Assembly: GCA_920105625.2 (NCBI GenBank)
Contig: CAKKTE020000278.1
Location: 682,001-746,000, forward strand
DNA from: Clusia tigrina
Lineage: Eukaryota; Arthropoda; Insecta; Diptera; Clusiidae
Length of the DNA stretch: 64,000 nucleotides
Direction: 5' to 3'
The notes under the pieces were generated by a model. That model searched no databases. It was given only the letters and a program-made list of their open reading frames with translations, and had not been told where the DNA came from. Position numbers and translations under genes: made by a program. Below, piece by piece: positions 21,971 to 33,869 of this stretch. Each line of letters opens with the position of its first letter. The stretch's first letter is position 1.

Positions 21971-22241
21971 GCGATTGAATGGTGACACTGTTAGTGCTCT
22001 TGTTGCTTGCATGCGTACTCATTTATTCAATTGCACCACACTTTTGTTTGAATCCATAACAAGATTGCGTGTTATTGGAGTTGTAATATTCATTTGCGCA
22101 AGTCGTTTTTTCTGTTTGCGTCACTTTCTAATGCATTGCGCAACCGTGCGCTTTTTGTTGTTGTGGTGTTAAATTCGTTCTTAATTGTCTTAACTGGCTA
22201 TTGCGAGTTTGTCGGTTAATACGACCAATGTTTGAATGTCG
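21971..22241 (-). other. Probable gypsy leader/gag start, interrupted by the Transib
   Basis: The minus strand has a possible gag N-terminus (MNITTPITRNLVMDSN). The last five bases (TGTCG) are the left target duplication of the Transib. 24774-24990 on the other side may be the rest of the leader. Confidence 0.4.
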
Positions 22242-24768
22242 CACAGTGGTCGATTTGAAGTATTTAGGCGGCCAAAAGTCAAAATCTTAAATACGTAGTA
22301 GGCACAAAATATTGACGTCTACGAGTAGTAAACACTTCCGCGAATTACCCCCACCCTTTTTTTCAACAACCATTCGTCACCGCTTCCGTGCATTTAGACG
22401 CAATTTGATCGTTGACTTGATACGTATTTCTATTTGGGTGCCCAAATTATATCAAATTTCGCAATACGCATGTATGTTTATTTTAAGTTGTGTAGTGAAG
22501 TGAAAGTGAAAGTGATTCCCATAGCTCAAGTAAGCTTCTATTAAATAAATAATAGTTATAACTTTTATTTTTAACTTTCGTTATATTTTTCGGTACTTGA
22601 ACATACCCTCTTTTTCACATAAAAAATGTAATTTTTTTAATTTCAAAAGCAATTTTGTTATGGATCAGGATTCGTCCGGATCATATTTTTTTGTTTATTG
22701 AATACGTTACACATTCAGCTTTTCTATAAAAAAAACAAGAGCCGCAGAATCCCGCTTATTCCTTAAAGACAGCAGTTCAAAGTATTTTGTTAAAAAAAAT
22801 TAAAAAACCATTTTTTTTTAATTTTATGCTTTTTTTTTAGTTTTGGAGATACCTAGTTCGTCGGGGGTGAAAATAGTGACCCGTAAATGTATGTTTAAGC
22901 AAATGCAACTACAAAATTTGCCAAGTATGGATGAGAAATTGGAGTTTTTAGAAAACCACTTGCTATTGTCTTGCGGAGACACTGTGGAAAGAAAAAAGAG
23001 CCTTAAGCATAAATTTTCCTACATCAAACACGAATTTAAAGAGAGATGGCTAAAAGCTCATAAAGTTGAAGAAGTTTTTATGAAAAACAACCAGAAGTGG
23101 CTGGAAGGCACTTTTGAAATACCAGTGCATTCGCTTAATCAACCAGGTCGTCCGAGCAAATCATTTTCGGATTCGAGTGAACGAAGCAAAACTGAGAAGA
23201 AAAACTGAGGAAATTCGATCAAATGTTGATGATGAAATGATTATACATGCCGCACAAGTCATATTGCAAACGAAGGGAAAAAGAAATGCCTCAAAAGTGC
23301 TCAAAGATATACGAAATTCACCAACAAAGGCTAGTAAATATAGAAAAGCCTATTCCAAGACCAATGAAACAATTGCTCCTTTGACCCCGTTCCAAGCACT
23401 CAAAATGTTCGTCGAAGCTAATCTACCAAGACGACAATATGAAATAATAAGGGCAACTTACCCAAAGCATTACCCTTGTTACGACCTTTTGTTGAAAGCA
23501 AAACAAGAATGCTACCCACCAAAGACGGCATGGCGAGTAACGGCTACCTGCGCAGAAATTAATTTACAATGCCTAATGGATCATACTATTCAACGATTAT
23601 GAATCTACCTGGAAGAAGTGTTATCAACCCTTAACGAAATTGAAAGAAAGTCATTAACGATCATTTATAAATGGGGGTGTGACGGGTCACAACAAGCACG
23701 GTACAAACAAAAATTCTCGGAAGACGCCGAATCAGATGCTAGTATATTTTTGAGTTATTTTGTCCCACTTCAAATTATTTGTGGTAAAGAAAACAATAAA
23801 CTGTTGTGGCAAAACCCAACACCATCATCAGGAGTTTGGCATTTCGGTATTGCACGCAAAAATACGTATTTTTGAAAGCATTCTGCATTTGGCATATAAA
23901 TTGCCCGTGAAGAAATATGGAAAGAAAAGGACCGAGGAAGAGAAAGCATTAGAAGAAGAAAGGAAAAAAGAAATCCAAGAAAGATTCCGCTTAGAAACTG
24001 GGCTGTTGGTGGACATGCCTAAAGCCAATTTTGGTAATACCAATGATGGCAATACGAGTAGGAGATTTTTTGAAAACACAGAATTAGCGGCGGACATAAC
24101 AGGCATTAGCCACGAATAAATACACAAATTTAAAATCTTATTAGAGGCGATTTCAAGTGGACACAAAATAAATACAACAAAATTCGAAGAATATGCCTTC
24201 AACACCGCGCAAATGTATGTGGAATTATACGGATGGCATCCCATGACTCCAACAATGCATAAATTACTATTACATGGGGTGACCATGCACTGTTGCCAAT
24301 CGGCCAATTGTCGGAGGAGGCTGCAGAAGCACGAAATAACCATTTTCGGTCATACAGACAGAATTTTTCAAGAAAATTTTCAAGGGAAGAATGCAACCGT
24401 GATATTTATCAACGATTGCTTCTTACTTCAGATCCACTCGTAAGTAGTAAAAGATCGTTAAAGAAAACTTCACACAACATTTTTTCCAGTGAAGTTATAG
24501 AACTATTAGAACCTGCCGAGCCCCACAGACAATCAAGTATTGAGCACGAAGAAGTCGAGATAGAAACATCTTTTAATAAGACAATTTAATGCATTTTTAT
24601 TTATTTATGATTTATGAGAATAAAATGTGTTTTTATTATAAAATATATGTTTTTCTTATTTATTTATTTTTTAAAATAAATAGATGGTTTTTTAAAATAC
24701 AGTCTTTCGAAGCCATTAACGTCCAAAAATATTTTTGGCCGCCTAAATATTTCAAATCGACCACTGTG
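22242..24768 (+). mobile_element. Transib DNA transposon (RAG1-related), 2.53 kb
   Basis: Terminal inverted repeats of about 36 bp with one mismatch, beginning CACAGTGGTCGATTTGAA on both strands. Flanks are TGTCG (22237-22241) and CGTCG (24769-24773), a 4/5 match to the 5-bp GC-rich duplication Transibs make. The internal gene is a RAG1-like transposase. The outermost 7 bp equal the V(D)J recombination-signal heptamer. Confidence 0.9.
22843..24589 (+). pseudogene. Transib transposase (RAG1-core homologue), broken into about five frames
   Basis: Pieces in order: N-terminal part 22843-23208; DDEMIIHAAQVILQTKGKRN and FVEANLPRRQYEIIR (23180-23602); KWGCDGSQQARYKQKF (first catalytic Asp, GAC at 23681); SGVWHFGIARK; a Glu/Lys-rich linker (23900-24119); MTPTMHKLLLHG; and LPIGQLSEEAAEARNNHFR, the conserved SE..(A/G)..E..N block that holds the catalytic Glu in RAG1 and Transib. 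The known family reaction is cut-and-paste through hairpin intermediates. Frameshifts near 23200, 23605, 23870, 24120 and 24290 make this copy inactive. Confidence 0.88.
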
Positions 24769-24773
24769 CGTCG

Positions 24774-25050
24774 TCGTCTATATCATGACATTTAAATTTA
24801 ATATTGTTGATATGAAAATTATATACAGAGAAAACTACATTTTCGTAATTATTTCCACCCCAGCGCCCCCTATCGGGTCCAAATTTTGCCAAGGGCTTTC
24901 TCTTTTTTAGATATAATATGATATGATAAATAAGAGTTTTCGAACACAAACAAAAACAATCCGGAGCACCACAGAACATATGGTGTGAATTTAAGGTGGA
25001 TAGCTTTAGTGGTTCAGCCGTGATGGTCAGACAATATACATATACGAGTA
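24774..25050. other. AT-rich sequence between Transib and the gypsy pol fragment
   Basis: No gene recognised. Possibly the remaining leader of the minus-strand gypsy element. Confidence 0.35.
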
Positions 25051-25640
25051 TAAATAATGTAAAAAGTGCAAAAGAACTAACGAGCCATACACTAAAATCT
25101 CATCCAATATTAAAATATATCGAGTATGATAAAGAATTTACAATCACAACTAATGCTAGTGAATGTGCAATTGACGCTGTCTTATCGCAACAAAGACATT
25201 CATGCACTCTTTAGATTCCTGAACAAAACTATGCTACTACTGATAATGAATTCCTTATTTATGCAGTAACACATTTTATACCCTATATTTATGGAAAAAA
25301 ATCAAGATTGTTACATACCTAAATAACAAATACAAAGATAAAGAAGCTTCGCACCGGCATCAAAGCTGGCTTCTAAAGATTCAAGAATACAACTACGAAA
25401 TTGAATATATTAACGGTGAAGCAAATGTGGTCGCAGATTTTTTAAGTCGCCTAAAATATTCTCTTTGAATTAACGAACACATTGACATACAATCAAATTT
25501 AGAACTATCTGAAACTATACAAATAGTTCACATAAGGAAGATTATTTAAATTACTCCAACAGAGAACAAAAAAAGCATTGAAGACATTTTAATATTACAA
25601 ATTAAAAAAAGGCAGAATAGGAATCTTTCAGACTCTGCTT
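25050..25640 (+). pseudogene. gypsy pol fragment: RNase H region
   Basis: AKELTSHTLKSHPILKYIEY, EFTITTNASECAIDAVLSQQ, NYATTDNEFLIYAVTHF, then HRHQSWLLKIQEYNYEIEYI and ANVVADFLSR in shifting frames: the RNase H domain of 17.6/297-like gypsy elements, then the linker towards integrase. It has several stops. Integrase of similar type resumes at about 32950 on the same strand. Confidence 0.8.
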
Positions 25641-26100
25641 AAACTAGTTTGCAAAATGTACATTCAATGTGACTACATTTTTCTTATTTATTTTGACCTG
25701 CTAAACTCGAAAATCGTAATTAAAAAATTTTCAATGCAGATATGGGCTTATGAATTTTTTTGGGTTAAATTTTGGAGGTGTCTTATTGCCCGATTGGGAC
25801 GCACAAGATATGAAATGAAAGGATATGAAATGATGGCATTGAATGCACAGAAATTGAATTAATTGTAAACTAGTGTATGACAAATTAAATTAAAACTAAT
25901 TACAATGTTTCCACAAGGCAAGAAAATTAAATTTATAAAATGCACACAAAGAGCCGTAGAAATTGAAATCATAAAACTCTGTACCAAGAACCCAGCATGC
26001 ATAAAATGTGCTTGGCAGTCACAAAACTTTAAACTGCACAATCCTCCAAAACAGCAAAAATATTAAATGCGCATTATCTGGAGAAATCCATACCGCCAGT
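25641..26100. other. Non-coding gap
   Basis: AT-rich, no recognisable gene. It probably includes the junction between the interrupted gypsy and the next inserted element. Confidence 0.4.
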
Positions 26101-26109
26101 CCCCATCCC

Positions 26110-26480
26110 CATCCATGTCCCCAAGGGCAAATTGAACGATTTTACTGAATATTTTTTTGCGAGCTATTTAATGATTATTTTTTTTTGCGAGCTATATTCG
26201 CGAATTTGTTCCCAAGAGCAAATGTAGCGATTATAGTATATTTTTTGCGAGCGAATTGAGCGAATTTATGTGCAAATTGAGCGTTTTAAGAGCATATTTT
26301 ATTCTTTTATTTTGGCAAGCGATTTTATTGAATATATTTTGTTGCGAGCTATTTGAGCGAATCCATTTTCAAGAGGAAATGGAGCAATTTCAGAATACAT
26401 TTTGCCGCTAACTGCGTTTATTTATTTTTCATTTTTTTGCTCCTCTCGAGCGAAATGGGAGAATATTTGAGAGAGTATAG
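26110..26480. repeat. Degenerate minisatellite with GCGAGC(T/G)A.TTGAGCGAAT motif
   Basis: TTTTTTGCGAGCTATTT-type blocks recur near 26157, 26188, 26247 and 26344, each followed by GCGAAT and CAAGAG(C/G)AAATG.AGC. Spacing is irregular (roughly 30 to 100 bp). It lies directly upstream of BEL2 gag and could be its repeat-bearing 5' LTR or leader. Confidence 0.6.
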
Positions 26481-26709
26481 TAGTCGAGTGACTTTATTTA
26501 ACATTTCTTTTTTTTTGAGAACTAACTTTCATTGCAGGTAGAAGCCGGGCAAACAAACCAACTGCTACAGCGGCTACAGTAGTGCTGGGGGCAGCTAGTG
26601 TCGACAATGACAGATTGATTCTGGTGCAGCGAAAGGCATCAATGTGATGATCGAAAGCCGTATAGAGGTCAATCTTGCAGCTTCTCAGATTCGACGTCAA
26701 ATGAGCTGA

Positions 26710-27950
26710 GTGGAGTCGGCGACAACCGAGTTAAATGAGCTGGAAATTTTAAGAGCACGTCTAGAGATTGTGATGGCGGCATGGGAGAATTTTGGGTGCA
26801 AATTTAGCGAATTACAGCGAAAAGAAAAGAACCCGGTTTTACAGGCTAGCGATATGGCCTTGCGGGAACGTACTGAGGATTCCTATGTGCAGGCTCGAGC
26901 AGCAACTCGACAGAGAATATCCACATTGAAAGCTCTCGCTTCCGTTCCAGATGGCAGTCAGATTGTTGAACCTATTGCCCCACAGATACAATTTGCGGAT
27001 TTACCATTAGCGGATCGTCTCCCTATCTTCCATGGGGATCACAACGAATGGTTTCAATTTCGGGATACATTCACTGTAGAGGTTATAGAAAATCCTCATT
27101 TGACCAACATAGAGAAACTTCGCAGGTTGCAGGGATGTGTTAAGGATGCAGCAGCCAAAGCATTGGGGTCATGGTCTCAACGTGACGAAAGTTTTATAGA
27201 TGCTTAGGAGACATTATGTTTCTCGTATGACAACGAATATTTATGTCATGCGGCGTATTGCTCAGCAATCTTGGATTTGCCTACTTGGCCGAAGTCAACT
27301 TACATTTTGATCCGTAATTTGCTCGATACAACACGTAACAGTTTGCGCATGTTAGCAAGACAGCTGAATTCCGAAGAGCAACGAGATTTAATCATCCTCA
27401 ACTTTCTAGAGTCCAGATTGGATGGTGCTTCTCGAACCCAATGGGAGATGGCGCGGCCCACAGACCGTATTCCAAACCTGCAGACGGACTTTTTTGCTTG
27501 GCTTGAAAGACGATCTAGTGGACTGCTATGTCGTGCACCGGGTAGGGACAAACGACATTGACAAACGACAGACAACGCCAAGTCAGTTTGACCTCACGCG
27601 ATCGTTCAAAATCTGGAGCATTGACGGGCTTCAACACAAACCCATGTCCTCACTGTTCTGGATTTCATGCTTTCCATCGATGTGCTGGCATTCTACATTT
27701 AAGTCGCGAAGATAGAATTCGAAGAATAATTGAACTCGGTTTATTCCAGAATTGTTTACGTCGTGGACACTTCGCGCGTAATTGCGGAAGGAGCCGGTGC
27801 CCCCGATTCTCGCAGGCACCCCACAATAGTATCATATGCCCACAAGGATTTTCCACCGGTTTTACCAATAATTCAGGATCTAGAACATCTCGACTACCAA
27901 TGTCAACAGCAGCCGCCAACAATATCTCAGATAGGGAGGAATAGCAGTTA
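26710..27950 (+). pseudogene. BEL2 gag with zinc knuckle
   Basis: 26710-27207 has a coiled-coil-like start and a DUF1759 capsid (LPLADRLPIFHGDHNEWFQF, LTNIEKLRRLQGCVKDAAAK), ending in TAG. It resumes in 27271-27561 (LDTTRNSLRMLARQLNSEEQ) and 27558-27944 (PCPHCSGFHAFHRCAG, FQNCLRRGHFARNCGRSRC). The second knuckle reads CLRRGHFARNC, where a CxxC spacing would be expected, so it is probably degraded. Three frames are needed. Confidence 0.85.
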
Positions 27951-28019
27951 TTGCGCGAAGGTGAAAATAGCCTCGGAGTTTTCACCATCCCAACTTCCCC
28001 TCCGCCAAACAAACGGATT

Positions 28020-29650
28020 CGATCGTCTGTGAAAGCACACGATGACTTATATCTGAATCTCTTGGCTACTGCACAAATACGACTTCTAATGCATAACGGA
28101 TATACTGTAAAAATGCGAGCTATGTACGGGTGCCCAAGCTAATCTAATAAGCGAAACATTCGTAACCAAGCATCAGATTCCTACACGCCGAACTTCAGTT
28201 ACTATCTTGCCTGCGATTGGATCAGAATCTGGTATGTGCCGGAAGCTCATCTCCAGACACTTAACATCCCTTTATAGTGACGAACCTCTAATGTTCGCAA
28301 CGTTTTTAGTAGTACCGACTGTACTTGGAGAAATTTCTTTGCCTCAAGAGCAACTGAGCAAAAAGAATTTGCCACGTGATATTTTAGCAGCATTGGCTGA
28401 TCCAGTATTTAATCAACCGGCTTCAGTTCAAGTGCTGTTGGGCGTGGGAGTTTGGGCTTACCTAATGCAAGGAAAAATACGGCAATTAACAACAGGAGTG
28501 GTGGCTCAGGAGTCGCGACTGGGATGGTTGTTGTTTAGCAATGTTTCAGCAGGAACGACTGCATTGACAACTGCCATTGCGGCAAAAGGTGTCGAAAATC
28601 AAGAGGATTGTCGTTTGGATCAAGTGCTGCAGAAATTCATTGAATCAGAAGGGCTTCCTGGGGACGAATCCAATTGGACTGCTGAGGAGCAGGAATGCGA
28701 ATCCCATTTCCAGAACACTCATTGTGCCGATCAAAGGACTGGGCATTACACACTACAGATACCCCTCCGGGCGGATTGGAGCCGTATCGGTTCAAATCGA
28801 TCAATAGCATTGCAGCGATTTCTGAGCTTGGAGCGACGATTTAGGCGAGACCCAGACTTAATGCAAAAGTACAGTGATATTATGAATGAGTGCTTAAAGA
28901 GAGGTTGGCTACAAGCAGTGACTAGACCGCCTGATGAATTTTCTCACTATATTCCACATCATGCAGTGATGAAAATGTTCCGGGTAGTATTCGATGCGTC
29001 ATGTGCGACTGATACGGGAGTATCATTGAATGACGTGCAGATGATTGGCCCCAAGCTTCAGCGAGATCTAATTGACTTACTCTGGGGGTTTCGGTTCCAT
29101 GCATATGCCGTCTCGGCCGACATCAAGCAGATGTTTCCGCAAGTTAAGATAGCAAAGAAGCATTGGGACCTTCAGCGAATCTTCTGGCGTAACCAATCGG
29201 GTGAAATTTCTGAATATTGGCTGACTGCAGTGACTTTTGGGATGGCCTCCGCACCATTCTGTGCTGTAAGGGCAATGCAGCAATGTGCTTATGATAATGC
29301 ATTGAAATTGCCTTTAGGCTCTCAAGCAGTAAACGTCTATAGATGACTGTCTTGCAGGAGTAGACACGGTACCAGAATTAATGAACTTAAGCTTACAGAT
29401 GCGGGAAATTTTGGCTGCGGGAGGTTTCGAGCTTGTAAAATGGCGATCTAACTCTCCCCATATCCAAACGGTATTGGAACTGCCATCGACTGACAATGAA
29501 ACTCTACTCAACACTAATGAAGAAACGTCAGTTTTAGGTCTTAGGAATACAACTTCAGATGAATTTATCTTCAAGGTGGAATCGTTGCCATCGGAACCAG
29601 CCCTTGGTTGGACTAAACGCAAAGTTTTATCTGTTACCGCCTGACTTTAT
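28020..29650 (+). pseudogene. BEL2 protease and reverse transcriptase
   Basis: 28207-29346 is one 379-residue open frame covering the end of protease (QVLLGVGVWAYL, where 'GAD' is expected) and the RT fingers/palm (VVFDASCATDTGVSLNDVQ, AVSADIKQMFPQVKI, FGMASAPFCAVRAMQQ). It breaks right at the catalytic box: VNVY then a stop at 29343-29345. The neighbouring frame continues DDCLAGVDTVPELMNLSLQM, so the YxDD motif is split by a small indel. The thumb (GGFELVKWRSNS) follows to about 29644. Confidence 0.88.
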
Positions 29651-31520
29651 GACCCAGATGGTTTGGCGGCGCCATTTATAATAAAGGCGAAGGTGTTACT
29701 TCAAAGGATTTGGAATGAGAAAATTGCTTGGGATGCCGTGCTGCCAAGTATTTTTAATAATGCTTGGAGAGATATATATTCGCAGATTCACCAATTCAAG
29801 TTTCTTCGGATTCCACGATGGCTGGGCTATACGAGACAAGCTAGTGTAGCTCTGCGTGGTTTTGCTGATGCCTCAATTCAGGCCTATGGCCTATGGCCAT
29901 CGCCACTACAGATGAGAAAATCATCATTGCGATAAGCATAAGTAATCAATCGCTTCTATATCGTTACTTTTCTATTGAGCGACTGACGCGAGTTACGGCA
30001 TGGATATTCAGATTTAGTCGTAATTGTCGTGCGTCGTTAGATGAAAAACTGCAAAACCATCTAAGCATTAGAGAGCTCGAATCGGCGTTAACCCATTGGA
30101 TCAAACAGGAACAACTTACATACTTTGCAGGTGACATCCGAGCTCTTCAACATCTCCGGGAAAATGATCAGCCCCGAATATCCAGTCCAATAGCGACGCT
30201 AGCTCCGAGATGACATATTACGGATGCGCGGAAGATTGCAGAATGCGGATTTACCGTTTGGGCAGTGTAATCCAGCTACATTACCTGGTAAGGGTCGTCT
30301 GGCCTATTAGCCCGAGAAACGCATCTTAAATTATTGCATTGTGGAGCATAGCAACTTACATCTGCACTAAGAAAGTGTTATTGGATAATAGGGGTACGAC
30401 TATTGGCACGAACACTAATAAAAGATTGTACTGCGTGCGTGAGGTTAAGAGCTAAATTGGGCGAACAAATGATGGGTGACCTGCCGTCCTGCCGTGTTCG
30501 CCCCGCGCGACCATTTCTTCATGCAGGGGTGGACTATGCTGGCCCAATACAGGTGCGACCCGATCGCGGGAGAGAAGGGTCCGACTTAAGGGATATATAG
30601 CTGTAATCGTATGTATGGTCTCGAAGGCAGTACATTTAGAATTTGTGTCTGACCTGAGCACAAATACATTTATTATGGCTTTTATTCGATTCACATCTCA
30701 CTATGGTCACTGCTCACATCTCTGGAGCGATAATGGGACCAATTTCGTGGGAGCAGAACGTGAACTTAGTAGAATGCTTCGAACCTGGCAGGAGTCGGAC
30801 CTTTATGATCAACTCACAGCGCTAAAAACACAATGGCACTTTATTACCCCTGCTGCGCCTCATCAAGGGGGATTATGGGAAGCCGCTGTTAAGGCGACCA
30901 AGCATCATTTACGCCGAGTTATGGGATCGCGTCTACTTACGATTTAGGCAATGCAGACACTACTGGCAGAAATCGGAGCAATCGTTAACTCTCGTCCGCT
31001 GTGTGCACAAAGTGCTGACCCACAAGACTTGAGCCCGTTAACTCCAGGTCATCTATTGATTGGGGAATCCTTAACGCCAGTTTTGGGAGAACAAGTGTCA
31101 TCCCAACGGCCGGAGAACCGTTTAAATTACTGGCAAGCTAGGCAGCAGATAGAACTAAGATTCTGGAATTTATGGAGTGACACTTATCTGCATGAGTTAC
31201 AGCAGCGGCCCAAATGGCGAGAAGCTAGGCGTAACCTAAAGGAAGGCGATCTGGTCGTTATCAAAAATGAAGCGACTCCACCAACATTGTGGCGAATGGG
31301 CCGAGTATCGAAATTGCATCCGGGCTCCGATGGACTGGTACGGAATGTTACACTTTGGACTGGGGCGGGTAGCCTTACCCGACCGATTCAGCGACTTTGC
31401 GTATTACCTATTGAAACAGTTGATCCTCAAGTAGAATTGAGTCTCAAGGCCGGAGGGTGTTCTCGCGCGGGAAAGAGATCTGTGACGGACGAGGAGCACA
31501 GAAGAGATGCAACAGAGTGA
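29645..31520 (+). pseudogene. BEL2 RNase H, integrase and C-terminal domain
   Basis: RNase H scraps (LRGFADASIQAYG) at 29870. The linker (LTRVTAWIFRFSRN) at 29970. Integrase: DCTACVRLRAK, FLHAGVDYAGPIQV, SKAVHLEFVSDLSTNTF, WSDNGTNFVGAERELSR and PAAPHQGGLWEAAVKATKHH at 30400-30940, with the second Asp in WSDNGTNF. After TAG at 30945 the last frame (30951-31520) carries NSRPLCAQS, LTPGHLLIGESL and the DUF5641 tail. The protein frame runs into the LTR. Confidence 0.85.
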
Positions 31521-31745
31521 GTGCGATATTGCTCTTGAGAGTATGTCGGATTGCGAGGTGGGCTTATTTTGGAGAGCGAAGGAGAGAAGGCAGTCAGTGC
31601 AAAACACGACGCCGAGGAGTGCAGTTGGACAAAAGGAAAAAATTTAAAAATACATAAAAAAATATTAAACAAATAAAAAGGTAAAACAATTATTATATTA
31701 TTCCTTGCACAATTATTAATTATGAGTGCAAGGTGTTGGGGGAAT
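31458..31745 (+). repeat. BEL2 3' LTR (end uncertain)
   Basis: It starts TGTTCTCGCGCGGGAAAGAG after AAGGCCGGAGGG. It contains AAATAAAAAG near 31670. The end is probably near 31740, just before jockey RT sequence resumes. The 3' limit is not proven. Confidence 0.6.
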
Positions 31746-31754
31746 GAGTACTAG

Positions 31755-32935
31755 CTATAGAGGCTTTCGACTCGTAGCTACCGAACAAGTGCACAGAGTA
31801 ATAAATAAAATCTCGACTGAAATTGACAAAAAAAAAACTTTTGTATAGCTGTGTACTTAGATGTTGCAAAGACATTCGGTAGCGTATGGCATAAAGAGTT
31901 AATGTATAAGTTACAACACCAAATCCCTCAAAATTACTATCAACTGATACGTAGCTATATTAGAAGCAGGAGTACCCTAAAGGCAGTGTCTTGGGACCTT
32001 TGCTGTACATTCTACACACAGCTGATATACCAACCTCACCCTGTGGAGACAACTTGATAGCTACATTCGCTGATGACACCGTTTTATTATCGTCAACTAA
32101 CAACATTAAATAGCCTTAACAAAACTACAAACACTTCTGGACACAACACTTCTTTGCTTCATGAAGTGGGGTATCGAAATTAATAGTAACAATACGGTTC
32201 AAGTTATTTATACAAATAGACAAATGTCACTTGCATATAAACAATGAACCAATTAATATCAACAAAAAGGCAAAATGGCTGCGAATGACTATTGACGCAA
32301 AACTACTCTGGAAAGAACATATCACACAAAACAAAAAATCAATAATCGTTTCAGACAACTTTATTGGCTTTTGGGCAGACAATTCAAGCTCTCAGTTACA
32401 AATAAACTGCTGGTATATAAATCAATAATCATGCATCTCTGGAGATACGGTACCGAAATGTGGAGCGCCGCAGCAAAATCGAAGATCAGAATAATTCAAA
32501 GAATACAGTCCAAAATTCTTCGCACTATAGTCGTGCTGATAGTAGTGCTGAGTCGTATATAGCAAACGAAGAGATCCACCGTGACCTATATATTGACTCT
32601 GTTAAAGCAGGCATCCAAACATGCAGCCTCAAGCACATGCACCGCTTGTTAGTACAAACAAATCCAGATCCAGATGAAGGAAATTCCTGTATTAGAAACT
32701 TCACAATCAAGCAGACTGAAACGTCGCACACTAACAGAACTAGTGAATATATACTTATAAATCTAGCTTGAACTTAACTTAAAATGTTAGAAAGTAAGTG
32801 TAAATGGCATCTTAGATATTGGTTTAAGATAACCTTTATTTCCTAACTGTAAAAAATTATTTCTCAATAATAGTGTCAATAGACAGTTGTAATGTAAATG
32901 GGATATAATAAAAAAAATAAATAAAATCATAACAA
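31755..32935 (+). pseudogene. Jockey-type RT fragment 3' of BEL2
   Basis: TEQVHRVINKISTEIDKK, YLDVAKTFGSVWHKELMYKL, QIPQNYYQLIRSYIRSR, then after a deletion GSVLGPLLYILHTADIP and ATFADDTVLLSS, KKAKWLRMTIDAKLLWKEHI and the C-terminal IQRIQSKILRTI. It ends in an A-rich stretch at about 32907-32930 that may be its poly(A) end. Multiple stops. Confidence 0.8.
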
Positions 32936-32949
32936 TTAAACAGTGTCCA

Positions 32950-33640
32950 GTGGAATAAATGAAACATACCACACTTTAAAAGACAAAATATATTATCGAA
33001 AATTCAATGAAATTAATTAATAGTTATATAAAATGCTAACAAATCAAATAAGATAGAAATCCTATAAAATCAAAATTTGAATTCACGCACATTGCCACAG
33101 AAAAGAACGAAATCATTCATTTCCAGAAACTAATTTTTGTAACAGTTCTTGATAAACTCACAATAGTTTCAGCAGTGTACAACACTAAAGAAATTGGTGT
33201 TCTAAAAAGATATATATATATATATATACATAGAACTTTTTTCAAAATTTGGAAAAAATTGATGATGGATTATAAATTTAGAGCCGAACAAATAATAGAG
33301 TATTTAAATAAAGAAGGTATATAAGTTCATCTAACGAAACCAAATAATTACACAGAAAATGCAGATATTGAGAGATTGCACTCAACCCTGTTGGAAAACT
33401 AACAGGAATAGACGACCAGACCTCTCAAAAGTAATGAGGATACAAATTGATATAGAAGACTATAATGATCGTAATCACTCAACAATCCAATGTTCCCCGA
33501 AAATAGCCAAAGATAGCATTTGTATAAAATAGAATCAATAAAGCTAAATATCAATCAGTAGATAGAAGAAACCAAGATAGAGAGGTGCAGTTATGGACGA
33601 CGATGACAGGCAAGACATAATGGACCATATATACATGCAG
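32950..33640 (+). pseudogene. gypsy integrase fragment
   Basis: KFEFTHIATEKNEIIHFQ, FVTVLDKLTIVSAVYNTKE, AEQIIEYLNKEGI, VHLTKPNNYTENADIERLHS. This is the integrase core of 17.6/297-like gypsy elements, with the DDE Glu in 'ADIERLHS'. There are several stops. A (TA)n run at 33210-33228 interrupts it. Orientation and type match the RNase H fragment at 25050-25640, so they may be one element. Confidence 0.75.
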
Positions 33641-33869
33641 AAGAAAATAACCGCAACGCAATTACGCAATATTATTATTATATAAACAAAATGGTTATAG
33701 AATAAATAGCAGCTGATCTTATGAGAAAATTATATATGATTTGCTCAAGAATTATATAAAAATAAGTACGATATTTCAATGTGTTTTTTGCTAATTTTCT
33801 AGCATATTTTAGGAATATCCTTAAAATTCCCTTTTTGAGTTCGCATTTGTAATTTCGTACGTTGGAACT
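33641..33869. other. AT-rich junction between gypsy remnant and jockey element 2
   Basis: No gene recognised. It probably includes the 5' end of jockey element 2. Confidence 0.4.

Larger units (their letters stand above)
26540..31740 (+). mobile_element. BEL/Pao retrotransposon 2
   Basis: gag, protease, RT, RNase H, integrase and DUF5641 in BEL order on the plus strand, ending at a polypurine stretch (AAGGCCGGAGGG) and an LTR start TGTTCTCGCG at 31458. There are many frameshifts. No 5' LTR matching the 3' LTR was recognised. It has no env gene. Confidence 0.85.
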
